From contig NZ_CP069798.1 of the NCBI RefSeq assembly GCF_016894345.1, forward strand, positions 62,001 to 126,000: DNA of 64,000 bases, written 5' to 3'. Made by a program: the position numbers and the translations under genes. The DNA is from Paralysiella testudinis (GTDB lineage Bacteria > Pseudomonadota > Gammaproteobacteria > Burkholderiales > Neisseriaceae). Position 1 is the first letter of the stretch. Each line of letters opens with the position of its first letter. Shown piece after piece: positions 50,701-61,414 of this stretch. The notes beneath the pieces were generated by a model. It ran no database searches. It was given only the letters and a program-made list of their open reading frames with translations, and was not told where the DNA came from.

Positions 50701-51203
50701 TATTTTTCTGCGGTGGCTTTGTCGGCTTTCTGCTGTTTAAAGCCGTCCAGCACCAATAATACCGCGCCCACACAAATAAAGCTGTCGGCAATATTAAACG
50801 CGGGGTAAAACCAGTTTTGGTAATAGAACAGCAAAAAATCAATCACATGGCCGTGCAACAAGCGGTCGACCACATTGCCCACCGCCCCGCCGATAATCAT
50901 CGCCGCGCCCCATTTGCCCCAAGCGCCGAATTCGTCTTTCACAATGCTGCGTGCCAGCCAAGTGCAAATCACCAGCGCCAGCCCCAAAAAGAAAAACTTC
51001 TGCCAGCCACCGGCATCGGCCAAAAAGCTGAAAGCGGCGCCGGTGTTGTACACCAAGGTTAAATCGAAAAAGTTGGGGATGATATTGAGCCGTTCGGCAA
51101 ACTGGAAATGGCGAATTACCGCCACTTTGGTGATTTGATCCAGCACAATCGCCAGCACCACCAACAGCCAGTATTTGGCCAAGGATTTTTTTTCTGCAGA
51201 CAT
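50700..51203 (-). CDS. lspA: Lipoprotein signal peptidase
   Basis: The 167-residue membrane aspartyl peptidase removes lipoprotein signal peptides. The four membrane helices and the catalytic aspartates in GGAVGNVVDRLLHGHVIDFL and FNIADSFICVG are intact. The C-terminus ends in a Lys/Ala-rich tail, and the stop codon touches the 155 bp repeat. The start MSAEKKSLAKYW fits the family. Confidence 0.95.
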   Translation of the reverse strand: MSAEKKSLAKYWLLVVLAIVLDQITKVAVIRHFQFAERLNIIPNFFDLTLVYNTGAAFSFLADAGGWQKFFFLGLALVICTWLARSIVKDEFGAWGKWGAAMIIGGAVGNVVDRLLHGHVIDFLLFYYQNWFYPAFNIADSFICVGAVLLVLDGFKQQKADKATAEK

Positions 51204-51343
51204 GGTTTTGCGGGTAGGGAAATAAAGCTGCGTATTTTACGCTATTCACGCCGATACCGCAGATTTTTGCCGATTTTGACGCCTGCACATTGCTAAGCGC
51301 AAATTAAATCAATTTATCATTAAAAATGAACAATTTAACCATA

Positions 51344-51352
51344 TGCTATAAT
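51344..51352 (+). promoter_or_regulatory. Extended -10 promoter for the BCCT gene
   Basis: TGCTATAAT is a TGN-extended -10 box located 108 bp upstream of the chosen start codon. No -35 is needed for extended -10 promoters, and none obvious is present. Confidence 0.45.
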
Positions 51353-51460
51353 GCACCGTTCGTTTTTAAGGGCAATCAGCTGTTAGCCAACTTGTTAGCA
51401 CAGCCCTGTTGTCAGGCAAATGCAGCATACCGCCGCACCGCCCCCACCACAGGAGACCGC

Positions 51461-53245
51461 ATGACCCAACCACGTCACCCCCGCCATTTAGGCACCTTTG
51501 ATGCCGATATGGCCATTAGCCAGCGCACCCCTGCGCACATTCCCGACACCCGCATCGACAAATTCACCTTTTTTGGCGTGTTGTTGATTTTATTCGGCGT
51601 TACCCTGCCGCTGGTTTTGTTTCCGCAGCAAGGCGCCGACTGGGTGGCCTTGGCCAAAACCTTTGTTACCGACACCTTCGGCGTGTTTTACCTCGCCTTG
51701 GGCGTGATGTCGGTGCTGTTTGTACTCTACATCGCTTTTTCCGACATCGGCAGCATCAAATTAGGCAAGCCCGAAGACGAGATGGAATTCAAAACCAGCT
51801 CGTGGGCGGCGATGATGTTTTGCGGCGGCATCGGCGGCAGCATTTTGTATTGGGGCGTGATTGAGTGGGCGTATTACTACCAAGGCCCGCCCTTCGGCCT
51901 GCCGCCCGGCTCCCCCGAAGCCATCCGCTGGGCTTCTACTTACGGCATTTTCCACTGGGGGCCGGTGGCGTGGGCGATTTATCTGGTGCCCGCCATCCCG
52001 ATTGCCTATTTCGCCCATGTGCGCAACTCGCCGCGCTTGAAGGTAAGCCAAAGCCTGATGCCACTGTTTGGCGAAAAATTTGCCGCCAGCAACTGGGGCA
52101 AAATAGTGGATATTTTCTTTGTGTTCGGCATGATTGGCGGTGGTGCCACCACCTTGGGTTTGGCCTCGCCGATGATTAACGAAGGCCTGCACGAGCTGTT
52201 TGGCCTGCCCAAAAACCTGTGGATGCAAATGGCGGTGTTGCTGGCCACCACCGCTTTGTTTGCCTACAGCGCCTATCGCGGCCTCAAAGGCGGCATTCAG
52301 TTTTTGTCCAACATCAATTTTTATCTGGCCATCGGCTTTGTAACATTTGTGCTGCTGGTAGGCCCCACCGTGTTTATCCTCAATACCGGATTGGAAGCCA
52401 TGGGGCGCTCGCTCACGCAAATGTTCACCATGATGACCTGGACCGAGCCTTTCGGCCAATTTGCCGAGCACGGCTTTAAAGACACCCATTTCCCCAAAGA
52501 CTGGACCGTATTCTACTGGGCATGGTGGCTGGTGTTCGCCCCCACCGTGGGCCTGTTTATCGCCAAAATTTCCAAAGGCCGCACCATCCGCCAAATGGTG
52601 GTGGGCGCCATTTTCTTCGGCTCACTCGGCTGCGCGGTGTTTTTTATCGTATTGGGCAACTACAGCCTCTATTTGCAGCTTTCAGGCAGCCTCAACGTGG
52701 TGGACATCCTCAACAACCAAAGCCCCACCGCCGCCATTTTTGCCGTGCTGAACACCCTGCCCATGGCCAAGCTGGCGATTGCCGTGTTTACGCTGCTGGC
52801 GATTATTTTCACCGCCACCACTTTCGACTCGATTTCCTACATTCTGTCTTCGGTGGTACAGCGTGAAGTGGATGGCGAGCCGCACCGCTGGAACCGCCTG
52901 TTTTGGGCATTCACCCTGTGCTTTATGCCCGCCGTGTTGCTGTTTTTGGGTGGCCTGGCCACTTTGCAAACCGCCTCGATTTTTGCCGGCGCACCGCTGA
53001 TTGTGATTATGGTGCTGATGATGATGTCCATCATCAAAGCCGCTAAATACGACCTGCACTACCAGCCGGACTACTCGCTCAAAACCATCCACATCGAAGA
53101 AGTGGCCGACAACGCCCCGTGGGAACTGGGCGAAACTTCCCCCGCGCCTGAAGGCTCGGTGCTGGCACAACAGGCCGAATACGAAGAAGCGCGCCAACAG
53201 CAAGACGACGACACCGACACCTCCGATAAACCGCCGCTGGCTTAA
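51461..53245 (+). CDS. BCCT family betaine/choline/carnitine transporter
   Basis: A 594-residue secondary transporter with about twelve membrane helices. MMFCGGIGGSILYWGVIEWA and the Trp-rich FPKDWTVFYWAWWLVFAPTV near 345 are the BCCT signatures (substrate-binding Trp box). The acidic C-terminal tail is about 60 residues. The start is set by AGGAGA ahead of MTQPRHPRHL; the frame is open further upstream but without support. Substrate is not determinable: betaine, choline and carnitine are all possible. Confidence 0.92.
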   Translation: MTQPRHPRHLGTFDADMAISQRTPAHIPDTRIDKFTFFGVLLILFGVTLPLVLFPQQGADWVALAKTFVTDTFGVFYLALGVMSVLFVLYIAFSDIGSIKLGKPEDEMEFKTSSWAAMMFCGGIGGSILYWGVIEWAYYYQGPPFGLPPGSPEAIRWASTYGIFHWGPVAWAIYLVPAIPIAYFAHVRNSPRLKVSQSLMPLFGEKFAASNWGKIVDIFFVFGMIGGGATTLGLASPMINEGLHELFGLPKNLWMQMAVLLATTALFAYSAYRGLKGGIQFLSNINFYLAIGFVTFVLLVGPTVFILNTGLEAMGRSLTQMFTMMTWTEPFGQFAEHGFKDTHFPKDWTVFYWAWWLVFAPTVGLFIAKISKGRTIRQMVVGAIFFGSLGCAVFFIVLGNYSLYLQLSGSLNVVDILNNQSPTAAIFAVLNTLPMAKLAIAVFTLLAIIFTATTFDSISYILSSVVQREVDGEPHRWNRLFWAFTLCFMPAVLLFLGGLATLQTASIFAGAPLIVIMVLMMMSIIKAAKYDLHYQPDYSLKTIHIEEVADNAPWELGETSPAPEGSVLAQQAEYEEARQQQDDDTDTSDKPPLA

Positions 53246-53268
53246 AGCAATAAGGTAATGGCGTCAAT

Positions 53269-53323
53269 AAAAGGCTGCCTGAAGGTTTTGGCTTCGCAGA
53301 AGCCGGGCTTTCAGGCAGCCTTT
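53269..53323 (+). terminator. DUS-pair terminator after the BCCT gene
   Basis: AAAAGGCTGCCTGAAGG and CTTTCAGGCAGCCTTTCT with the loop containing a second small hairpin (GGCTTCGCAGAAGCC). It lies 24 bp after the stop codon. Confidence 0.75.
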
Positions 53324-53421
53324 CTGTTGTTTCATTTGAACCAGCATCGGATTCAAGCATCCGGCATACGCCAATTTATATCCGTTGTTTATGTATTCCA
53401 CCATAAATAAAGGCTGCAAAT

Positions 53422-53459
53422 AAAGGCTGCCTGAAAATCACATTTTCAGGCAGCCTTTA
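53422..53459 (-). terminator. DUS-pair terminator after ileS
   Basis: AAAGGCTGCCTGAAAAT and ATTTTCAGGCAGCCTTTA form a perfect hairpin 37 bp past the ileS stop on the minus strand. A second partial AAAGGCTGC precedes it. Confidence 0.78.
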
Positions 53460-53495
53460 TTTAAAACCAGCCATCAAAACAACTAGCCATAAGCA

Positions 53496-56276
53496 TCAAG
53501 CATAATGCCGCTGCTCACCCGCGCCGTCCAGATTATCGGCACAGCGCGCGCAGATGGTGGGATGCTGTTCGTTGCTGCCGATGTCGTCGGTGTAGTGCCA
53601 GCAGCGTTCGCATTTTTCGCCGCCGCTCACCCCGGCGCTCACGGCCAAGGTTTCGCCTTCCGTTACGCTGGCTTTAGACACCAGCAACACAAAGCGCAAT
53701 TCATCGCCTAAGGCTTTCAGGTAGCCTGCGGTTGCGGCCGGCGCGGTAATCGCCACTTCGGCCTGCAAAGAAGAACCCACGGTTTTGTTGCTGCGCAAAG
53801 GCTCGATGGCGGCGGTAACGGCTTCGCGTACTTGGCGCACGGCCTGCCATTTTTGCAGCAGTGCCGCTTCGCTGGCTTCGGGCATATCGGGGAAGTTGTG
53901 CAGGGTGTGGAACAGCACGCTGTCTTCGGCGCCGCCGCCAATGATGTCCCACGCTTCTTCGGCGGTGAAGCACAAAATCGGCGCCATCAGCAGCACCAAA
54001 TTGCGGGTGATGTGGTAGAGCGCGGTTTGCGCGCTGCGGCGGGCGTGGCTGTTGGCGGCGGTGGTGTAGAGACGGTCTTTCAAGATGTCCAGATAAAACG
54101 CGCCCAAATCTTCGGAGCAAAATTGCACGATGTCTTGCACGGCGTAGTGAAAGGCGTAGCGCGGGTAGAAATCGCCCGCCAGCCGCTCTTGCAATTGACG
54201 CGCCAGCACCAGTGCGTAGCGATCCAGCTCCAACATGCGCTCTTGCGGCACCGCGTGTTCGATGGGATCGAAGTCGCTCAAATTGGCCAGCAAGAAGCGC
54301 AAGGTGTTGCGCAGGCGGCGGTAGCTTTCGGTAACACGTTTGAGGATTTCGTCGGAAATGGCCAGCTCGCCGGAGTAATCGGTGGAAGCCACCCACAGGC
54401 GCAAGATGTCGGCGCCCAGCGTGTCGTTCACTTTTTGCGGCGCAATCACGTTGCCGATGGATTTGGACATTTTTTGGCCGTTGCCGTCGACCACAAAGCC
54501 GTGGGTGAGCAATTGCTTATACGGGGCGCGTTCTTGGGTGGCGCAGCCGGTGAGCATCGACGACTGAAACCAGCCGCGGTGTTGGTCGCTGCCTTCCAGA
54601 TAGAGATCGGCCGGCCAAGCCAGCTCTTCGCGGCGCTTGAGCACGGCAAAGTGGGTGCTGCCGGAGTCAAACCACACATCGAGCGTGTCTTTCAGCTTTT
54701 CGTAGCTATCGGCTTCATCGCCCAAGAGTTCGCGGGCATCTAAGGCAAACCAAGCTTCGATGCCTTTTTCTTCAATGCGCTGCGCCACCGCTTCCAGCAA
54801 TTCGGCACTGCGCGGATGCAGCTCACCGGTTTCTTTGTGGGCGAAAAAGGTCATCGGCGTGCCCCAGTTGCGCTGGCGGCTCACCACCCAATCGGGGCGG
54901 CCTTCAATCATGGCTTCCAAGCGGGCGCGGCCCCAAGCGGGGAAAAATTCGGTGGCGTCCACCGCTTTCATGGCGGTGTCGCGCAGGGTTTTACCGGCCA
55001 CACCGGCTTTGTCCATGCCGATAAACCATTGGCCGGTGGCGCGGTAAATCAGCGGGGTTTTGTGGCGCCAGCAGTGGGCGTAGCTGTGTTCGATTTTGGT
55101 GTTGGACAGCAGGCGGGCATCTTCGGCCAGCCAGTCGATAATCAGCGGGTTGGCTTCCCACACGGTAAGCCCTGCCAAGCGCGGCACGTCGGCACGGTAG
55201 CGGCCTTCGCCGTTGACCGGGTTATCCAGTTTGATGCCGTATTTCAGGCACACAAAATAGTCTTCCAAGCCGTGCGAGGGCGCGGTGTGCACCAAGCCGG
55301 TACCGGCATCGGTGGTAACGTGTTCGCCGTTGAGCATGGGAATATCGCGCGGCAAAAACGGGTGGCTGAGCAGCAGGTTTTCCAAACGGCTGCCATCGGC
55401 TTCGGCCAGCACGGTGGTGTCGGTAAAGCCGTAGCGTTGCAGCGCGGCCTCGGCCAAATCTTTGGCCAACACCAGCTTGCCTTTGGGCGTGTCGATGAGT
55501 TGATACACCACGTCGGCACCGGCGCTGATGGCCTGGCTGGCGGGCAGCGTCCACGGGGTGGTGGTCCAAATCACCGCAAAGGCGTTGCCGCTGATTTCAG
55601 GCAGCCCAAAGGCTTTGGCCAGCGCGGCGTTGTTTTGAAACGGATAGGCCACGTCGATGGCGGGCGACACTTTGTCTTTGTACTCCACTTCGGCTTCGGC
55701 CAAAGACGAGCCGCAGTCCAAGCAAAACTGCACCGGCTTTTCGCCACGGTATAAATAGCCCGCCTGCTGGATTTTGCCCAGCGTGCGCACAATATCGGCC
55801 TCGGTTTGGTAGTTCATGGTGAGGTAGGGGTTGTCCCAGTCGCCCAACACGCCCAAGCGGATAAAGTCGCGCTTTTGTTTGGCGATTTGCTCGGTGGCGT
55901 ATTCGCGGCACAGCTCACGGAATTTGGCGGCGGGAATGTTTTTGCCGTGCAGCTTTTCCACCATCAATTCAATCGGCAGGCCGTGACAATCCCAGCCGGG
56001 CACATAGGGCGCATCAAATCCGGCCAGCGTTTTGCTGCGGATGATGATGTCTTTGAGGATTTTATTCACCGCATGGCCGATGTGGATGTCGCCGTTGGCA
56101 TAGGGCGGGCCGTCGTGCAAAATAAATTTCGGCCGCCCTTTGGCGATTTGGCGCAGTTTTTGGTAGCGCTGCTGCGCATACCAGTCTTTCAGCCAGCCCC
56201 CTTCGCGCTTGGCCAAATCGCCACGCATGGGAAAGGGAGTGTCCAGAAGGTTGACGGTTTTGCGGTAGTCGGTCAT
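53496..56276 (-). CDS. ileS: Isoleucyl-tRNA synthetase
   Basis: The 926-residue class I synthetase. The HIGH motif appears as [14 protein letters not shown] near residue 59 and KMSKS as [12 protein letters not shown] near 603. The editing domain (about 200-400) is intact, and the C-terminal zinc finger [12 protein letters not shown]...CARCADNL is complete. Length is typical of bacterial type-1 IleS. Several in-frame uptake sequences. The start METD-like reading is [13 protein letters not shown], a normal N-terminus. Confidence 0.97.
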   Translation of the reverse strand: MTDYRKTVNLLDTPFPMRGDLAKREGGWLKDWYAQQRYQKLRQIAKGRPKFILHDGPPYANGDIHIGHAVNKILKDIIIRSKTLAGFDAPYVPGWDCHGLPIELMVEKLHGKNIPAAKFRELCREYATEQIAKQKRDFIRLGVLGDWDNPYLTMNYQTEADIVRTLGKIQQAGYLYRGEKPVQFCLDCGSSLAEAEVEYKDKVSPAIDVAYPFQNNAALAKAFGLPEISGNAFAVIWTTTPWTLPASQAISAGADVVYQLIDTPKGKLVLAKDLAEAALQRYGFTDTTVLAEADGSRLENLLLSHPFLPRDIPMLNGEHVTTDAGTGLVHTAPSHGLEDYFVCLKYGIKLDNPVNGEGRYRADVPRLAGLTVWEANPLIIDWLAEDARLLSNTKIEHSYAHCWRHKTPLIYRATGQWFIGMDKAGVAGKTLRDTAMKAVDATEFFPAWGRARLEAMIEGRPDWVVSRQRNWGTPMTFFAHKETGELHPRSAELLEAVAQRIEEKGIEAWFALDARELLGDEADSYEKLKDTLDVWFDSGSTHFAVLKRREELAWPADLYLEGSDQHRGWFQSSMLTGCATQERAPYKQLLTHGFVVDGNGQKMSKSIGNVIAPQKVNDTLGADILRLWVASTDYSGELAISDEILKRVTESYRRLRNTLRFLLANLSDFDPIEHAVPQERMLELDRYALVLARQLQERLAGDFYPRYAFHYAVQDIVQFCSEDLGAFYLDILKDRLYTTAANSHARRSAQTALYHITRNLVLLMAPILCFTAEEAWDIIGGGAEDSVLFHTLHNFPDMPEASEAALLQKWQAVRQVREAVTAAIEPLRSNKTVGSSLQAEVAITAPAATAGYLKALGDELRFVLLVSKASVTEGETLAVSAGVSGGEKCERCWHYTDDIGSNEQHPTICARCADNLDGAGEQRHYA

Positions 56277-56371
56277 AAGGTTCTCAAATGATGGTTTTAT
56301 ATAATTTACAGGTATTTTATTTAAATTTTAGCGCAGCCTATTATCCATAAGGCTGCCTGAAAGCCATGGCG

Positions 56372-57316
56372 CTAATTCCTATCGGCTTCATGTGCCGGCC
56401 AAATCCGTGCTGCGTCCATATCGGCCCAGATTTGCTGCTTCAAGGCATCTAAGCTGTCGAATTTCAGCTCGTCGCGCAGCTTGTGCAAAAAATGCACGCT
56501 TAAACGCTGACCGTATAAATCGCCCGCCCAATCCAGAATATGCACTTCCAGCTTTTGCGTACGCGTATGGGAAACCGTGGGGTTAAAGCCAAAGCTGGCG
56601 GCACCGCGGCGGCGGCCAAAATCACCGCACACGTCCACCACAAACACGCCGCTCAAAGCATAGTGGTGCGGCGGCAAATGGATGTTGGCGGTGGGGCTGT
56701 CCAAGGTGCGCCCCAGCTTGGCGCCGTGTTTCACATGGCCGCTGAGGGTGTATTCGTGGCCGAGCAATTGCTGTGCATAAGCCAAATCGCCTGCGGCCAA
56801 AGCACGGCGCACGGCGGTGCTGGATGCCCGTTCGTCGGCCACCAACACCGAAGGCGTGCGCTCGGTGATGAATTCGGCTTGCTGTTGCAGCAGGGCAAAA
56901 TCACCACCGCGCTGCGCACCAAAACGGAAATCGTCGCCCACCAGCAAATAGCGGGTGTTTAAATCGGCCAGCAGCACTTGGCGGATAAAATCGGCCGCGT
57001 TCATATCGGCCAGCGCCGAATTAAAACGCAACACCCACACCGCATCCACGCAGCCCGTGTCGGCCAGCAACGCCAGCTTGTCGCGCAAAGGGCTTAAGCG
57101 GTAAGGCAAGGGGCGCTGCGCTTTGCGGGCAAAAAATTCTTGCGGCTGCGGCTCAAACACCACCGCCACCGCCGCCAATCCGCGCGCATCGGCCTGCGCA
57201 CGCAGGCACTGCAAAATATGACGGTGGCCTTGATGCACACCGTCAAAATTACCAATGGTTACCGCCGCGCCTTGCGGCCAATGCGGCTTTTGCCCGCTCC
57301 CCAACCAGACTTGCAT
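56372..57316 (-). CDS. ribF: Bifunctional riboflavin kinase / FAD synthetase
   Basis: The 314-residue enzyme makes FMN and FAD. AVTIGNFDGVHQGHRHIL is the nucleotidyltransferase HxGH region and TRYLLVGDDFRFGAQRGGD follows; the kinase half has GHVKHGAKLGRTLDSPTANI. ileS lies just downstream, the usual ribF-ileS order. The start at 57316 (MQVWLGSG) is preferred to a further-upstream ATG at 57352. Confidence 0.95.
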   Translation of the reverse strand: MQVWLGSGQKPHWPQGAAVTIGNFDGVHQGHRHILQCLRAQADARGLAAVAVVFEPQPQEFFARKAQRPLPYRLSPLRDKLALLADTGCVDAVWVLRFNSALADMNAADFIRQVLLADLNTRYLLVGDDFRFGAQRGGDFALLQQQAEFITERTPSVLVADERASSTAVRRALAAGDLAYAQQLLGHEYTLSGHVKHGAKLGRTLDSPTANIHLPPHHYALSGVFVVDVCGDFGRRRGAASFGFNPTVSHTRTQKLEVHILDWAGDLYGQRLSVHFLHKLRDELKFDSLDALKQQIWADMDAARIWPAHEADRN

Positions 57317-57612
57317 AGTGTTCTTTGGCTTGGCTTTACACAAGCGCATCATTGTAAACGCATTGTTGCGGCTTATCCAGCCGAAAGCAGGCCATCAGCG
57401 CCCGACACAGACTGCCAACACCCCGGCGCCACGCTATTTTGCTGCCCATGCACATAAAATAATTTCAGCCGCCGCCTTTTTTGTGGTTAAAATAAACGGC
57501 ATTGGCGCAGTATGCCGCTGGAAATGCACGCGCACCAAAGCGGTTGTGTATGCAAAAAGCCGACATAACCATTTTTGATTAAACAATAAACACACCACAC
57601 CGGGATAAACAC

Positions 57613-58362
57613 ATGTCTTTTCGTTTTGACATTATCTACGAATACCGTGAAATGTTTTTTTACGGCGCCCTCACCACATTGGGCATCACCGTGGTTTCCA
57701 CATTTGCTGGCACCATTTTGGGCTTGATTGGCGCACTGGCTCGGGTAATCCGCGCCGAAAAAGGCGGCTTTCCGGTTAAGGTGATTATCTGGCTAGCACG
57801 GCAAGTGTCTTTGCTGTACGTTACCCTGTTTCGTGGCACACCTTTGTTTGTGCAGATTTTTATCTGGTATTTCGTCTGGTTCCCCATACTCATCAACCCC
57901 ACCGACGGCCTATTGATTAGCGGCGATGCGGCGATGGAGTTGCGGCGCAACTACGGCGCACTGATTGCGGGCACGCTGGCCTTGTCGGTGAATGCCGGTG
58001 CCTACATCACCGAAATTTTCCGCGCCGGTATCCAGTCGATAGACCGCGGCCAAGTGGAAGCGGCGCGTTCGCTGGGCTTAAGCTACCCGCAAGCCATGCG
58101 CCACATCATCCTGCCGCAAGCAGTACGGCGTATGCTGCCACCGTTTGGCAATGAATTCATCACCTTGCTGAAAGACAGCTCGCTGGTATCGGCGATTGCG
58201 GTGGCTGAGCTGGCCTTTGTGGCGCGCTCAGTAGCCGGGCGCTATTCAGTATACGAAGAGCCGTATTACACCATTGCCCTGATTTACTTGGTGATGACCA
58301 TGGGTTTGAGCTGGCTGTTCTCGTGGCTGGAAAAACGCTACAACACCGGCTACGAACGTTAA
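57613..58362 (+). CDS. Amino-acid ABC transporter permease (HisM family)
   Basis: A 249-residue polar-amino-acid permease with five to six membrane helices. VTLFRGTPLFVQIFIWYFVW and the EAA-type loop QVEAARSLGLSYPQAMRHII are diagnostic. FGNEFITLLKDSSLVSAI is also conserved. The ATPase and binding protein are not adjacent, so partners lie elsewhere or it stands alone. An inverted-repeat terminator follows. Substrate (glutamine, arginine, cystine or similar) cannot be read from sequence. Confidence 0.9.
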   Translation: MSFRFDIIYEYREMFFYGALTTLGITVVSTFAGTILGLIGALARVIRAEKGGFPVKVIIWLARQVSLLYVTLFRGTPLFVQIFIWYFVWFPILINPTDGLLISGDAAMELRRNYGALIAGTLALSVNAGAYITEIFRAGIQSIDRGQVEAARSLGLSYPQAMRHIILPQAVRRMLPPFGNEFITLLKDSSLVSAIAVAELAFVARSVAGRYSVYEEPYYTIALIYLVMTMGLSWLFSWLEKRYNTGYER

Positions 58363-58385
58363 GCCAACCTCACCCGCATCGTTAG

Positions 58386-58430
58386 CCAACAATAAGCCCG
58401 CCATCATCAGCATGGCGGGCTTATTGTTGG
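58386..58430. terminator. Bidirectional terminator between permease and tal
   Basis: CCAACAATAAGCCCGCCAT and ATGGCGGGCTTATTGTTGG are perfect complements with a short loop. Symmetric A- and T-rich flanks let it serve both the permease (plus) and transaldolase (minus) genes. Confidence 0.85.
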
Positions 58431-58463
58431 CATCTCAGTAACAGCGTTCAGGCAGCCTGAATA

Positions 58464-59522
58464 TTAAGAACGCAGCGGTTCCAGCAAAGCCTCAAACGCA
58501 TCCACAAACTGCTGCAAGCCGTCTTGTTGCAAGCGCACGGCCAGCACTTCTACGTCCACACCCAAGGCGGCCAGCTCGTCCAGCACTTTTAGTGCGGCGG
58601 GCACATCTTCTGTTAAGGTCAACCCGGCCACGCCGTGGTCGATAAAGGCTGCCAAGGTTTTATCCGGCACCGTGTTAACAGTATGCGCGCCAATCAGGCT
58701 TTCCACATACAGCACATCCGAATAATCCGGATTTTTGGTGCCGGTGGAAGCCCACAACAAGCGCACCGGTGCGGCACCTTCGGCGGCCAAATCGGCAAAA
58801 TCCACGCCGGCAAAAAAATCTTGCCATTCTTGATAAGCTGTTTTGGCCAAGGCAATGGCGGTTTTGCCTTGCAAATGGGTGGGCAAGGTGGTGTCCAGTG
58901 CGGCATCAATGCGCGACAAGAAAAAGCTGGCCACCACTTGAATGCCCGCCACCGGCAAACCTTGCGCTTTGCGGCGGCGCAGGCCTTCGCAATAAGCCTG
59001 GTAAGCCTTGAGCACCTGCTTGCGCGAAAACAGCAAGGTTAAGTTGATGTGCAAACCGGCGGCCACCAGCTCGGTGAGCGCCAGCAAACCGGCATCGGTG
59101 GCGGGCACTTTAATCATCACATTGTCGCGGCCGATGGCAGCGTGCAAACGCTTGGCTTCGGCCACAGTACCGACCGCATCGTCGGCCAGATTCGGTGCCA
59201 CTTCCAAGCTCACAAAGCCGCTGGCGCCGTTTTCGGCACGGTATTCGGGCAGGCACACATCACAGGCTGCCTGAACATCGGCAATCGCCAAAGCTTCATA
59301 GCGCTGCTTGGGGCTGAGGTTTTGCTGTTTTAATGCTGCCACTTCATCGGCATACAACGCATCACCGGCAAAGGCTTTCTGAAAAATGGCCGGATTCGAG
59401 GTAACCCCGCACACGCCTTCTTGCAACATGCGCGCCAACTCGCCCGATTGCACCAGCGAACGCGACAGGTTATCCAGCCAGATTTGCTGCCCCAAGGCTT
59501 TAACTTGCTTTAAAACGGTCAT
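58464..59522 (-). CDS. tal: Transaldolase
   Basis: The 352-residue pentose-phosphate enzyme transfers dihydroxyacetone units. The Schiff-base lysine lies in [14 protein letters not shown] near 130. [25 protein letters not shown] and [15 protein letters not shown] are conserved in the longer (about 350 residues) transaldolase subfamily. The start [13 protein letters not shown] is the family N-terminus; the frame extends 33 codons upstream without support. Confidence 0.95.
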   Translation of the reverse strand: MTVLKQVKALGQQIWLDNLSRSLVQSGELARMLQEGVCGVTSNPAIFQKAFAGDALYADEVAALKQQNLSPKQRYEALAIADVQAACDVCLPEYRAENGASGFVSLEVAPNLADDAVGTVAEAKRLHAAIGRDNVMIKVPATDAGLLALTELVAAGLHINLTLLFSRKQVLKAYQAYCEGLRRRKAQGLPVAGIQVVASFFLSRIDAALDTTLPTHLQGKTAIALAKTAYQEWQDFFAGVDFADLAAEGAAPVRLLWASTGTKNPDYSDVLYVESLIGAHTVNTVPDKTLAAFIDHGVAGLTLTEDVPAALKVLDELAALGVDVEVLAVRLQQDGLQQFVDAFEALLEPLRS

Positions 59523-59700
59523 TTTGACTTCCTTAATAAATATAAATTTGCGCGCAGCATCAGCGTGCTGCCGATAACACCTAACTGTAGCCACCCACAC
59601 TGCTTTTGACAAGTGAAACACCCAAAAGCAAGCCTTAACGGTATAATTTGGTTTACATTAAAACCATCTTGTTTTTCAGGCAGCCTGTAAAGCCCTTACT

Positions 59701-60675
59701 ATGAATACGCCTTCATCTTATTTGCAATGGGCAAAAGACGTTTTTGCCATTGAACAAGCCGCCATTGCCGAAGTGGCCGCCAGTTTGGATTACCGCTTTA
59801 ATCAAGCCGTAGAAGCGATTTTAAATGCCAACGGCCGGGTGGTGATTACCGGCATGGGCAAAAGCGGCCACATCGGCCGCAAAATCGCCGCCTCGCTGGC
59901 CTCCACCGGCACACCCGCGTTTTTTATCCATCCGGCCGAAGCCGCCCACGGCGATTTGGGCATGGTGGTGGATGGCGATGTGATTATCGCCCTCTCCAAC
60001 TCAGGCGAAAACGATGAAATTCTGGCCATCATCCCCGCCATCAAGCGCAAAAACGTGCGCCTAATCAGCATCACCGGCAAACCGCAGTCGAGCATGGCAC
60101 AACATGCCGACATCCATTTGCTGGCCGCCGTATCGCAAGAAGCCTGCCCTTTTGGGCTGGCACCCACCTCCAGCACCACCGCTGTATTGGTGTTGGGCGA
60201 TGCGCTCACCGTGGCCTTGCTGCGCGCCCGCGCCTTCACCCCGGAAGACTTCGCGCTAAGCCACCCCGCCGGCAGCTTGGGCAAACGCCTGCTGCTCACC
60301 GTGGCCGATTTAATGCACAGCGGCGATGCCCTGCCCTTGGTGGGCGAGCAAACGCCTTTGCGCGAAGCCATCATCACCATGAGCGAAAAAGGGCTGGGCA
60401 TGCTGGTGGTAGTCAATGCCCACGGCCAGCTGAGCGGCGTTTTTACCGATGGCGACTTGCGTCGCCTATTCCAGCGGCAAACCCAGCTAACCGAGGTGCG
60501 CATGGCCGACATCATGCAGCCGCAGCCGCACACCATCGGCAGCGACAAACTGGCAGTGGAAGCGCTCAAACAAATGGAAGACAACAAAATCAACGGGCTG
60601 ATTGTGATTGATGCGCATGCACGGCCACTGGGCGCATTGAATATGCACGACTTACTCCAAGCCCGCATCGTTTAA
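59701..60675 (+). CDS. kdsD: Arabinose-5-phosphate isomerase KdsD
   Basis: The 324-residue enzyme makes arabinose-5-phosphate, the first Kdo precursor. An SIS domain (about 35-170; MGKSGHIGRKIAASLASTG, SNSGENDEIL) and two CBS domains (about 205-260 and 270-324) are complete. ALSHPAGSLGKRLL is the family signature between them. kdsC, which normally follows in this cluster, is missing; an uptake-sequence-rich gap leads instead to lptC. Confidence 0.94.
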   Translation: MNTPSSYLQWAKDVFAIEQAAIAEVAASLDYRFNQAVEAILNANGRVVITGMGKSGHIGRKIAASLASTGTPAFFIHPAEAAHGDLGMVVDGDVIIALSNSGENDEILAIIPAIKRKNVRLISITGKPQSSMAQHADIHLLAAVSQEACPFGLAPTSSTTAVLVLGDALTVALLRARAFTPEDFALSHPAGSLGKRLLLTVADLMHSGDALPLVGEQTPLREAIITMSEKGLGMLVVVNAHGQLSGVFTDGDLRRLFQRQTQLTEVRMADIMQPQPHTIGSDKLAVEALKQMEDNKINGLIVIDAHARPLGALNMHDLLQARIV

Positions 60676-60835
60676 CGCCGGCTTGGCACCATTACGGTTT
60701 GACGGCTCTGTGTTAAGATAGCCCCATTGTTTGAATTGATTTAGGCTGCCTGAAAACGCCGCCGCATGGTTTGAAATACAATCCCAAGCCACATTAATAG
60801 CCATTCTTTCAGGCAGCCTCGGAGGCATACACCGC

Positions 60836-61414
60836 ATGATCAAAGCCCGTGGCAACTGGTTTTTTCCGCTGATTCTGGCGCTGCTGATGGGCAGCGTCAG
60901 CGTGTGGCTGGATCGCGTCAGCCAAATCAGCACTGAAGAAATCGCCCTCAACCCCAACGAGCCCAAATACCGCATCAACGGCATCAGCGCCGAGCGCTTC
61001 GATGCCGACGGCCTGCCCGGCGAAAGCCTCACCGCCACCGCCGCCTGGCAGCTACCGCAGCAAAACATTGTTAACATCGACAACCCGCAGCTCACCCTGC
61101 TGCGCCAAGGCAAGCCGCAATATCAGGTATCTTCAGCGCTGGCGCAATACCATACCGACAGCCGCGAAGTGGTGTTCAGCGACAACGTGGTGCTGCACCA
61201 AAGTGCCGACGGCAATGGCAATGAAGGCATGCTCAACACCAGCCGCCTCACCGTCAACACCGCCACCCAAACCGCTAAAACCGATGCCAAGGTAGACTAC
61301 CACTACGGCCTGTCGCAAGGCAGCGCAGTGGGTTTTGAATACAACAAAGAACGCGGGTTTTTAAACCTGTCTTCGCGCGTAAAGGCCATTATTTATGACC
61401 CCAAAAAACCTTAA
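60836..61414 (+). CDS. lptC: LPS export protein LptC
   Basis: The 192-residue bitopic inner-membrane protein passes LPS from LptFGB to LptA. One N-terminal membrane helix (about 8-24, WFFPLILALLMGSVSVWL) is followed by a periplasmic beta-jellyroll; PKYRINGISAERFDADG and VFSDNVVLHQSADG are visible fold strands. GGAGG stands ten bases before the ATG. It overlaps lptA by 20 bp. Confidence 0.92.
   Translation: MIKARGNWFFPLILALLMGSVSVWLDRVSQISTEEIALNPNEPKYRINGISAERFDADGLPGESLTATAAWQLPQQNIVNIDNPQLTLLRQGKPQYQVSSALAQYHTDSREVVFSDNVVLHQSADGNGNEGMLNTSRLTVNTATQTAKTDAKVDYHYGLSQGSAVGFEYNKERGFLNLSSRVKAIIYDPKKP

Noticed and set aside
54816-55754. 312-codon frame opposite ileS
   Set aside because: Antisense shadow of a conserved synthetase; no motif and no upstream signal.
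57340-57612. Small frames between ribF and the permease gene
   Set aside because: No ribosome site, no conserved motif and inconsistent frame use; regarded as noncoding.
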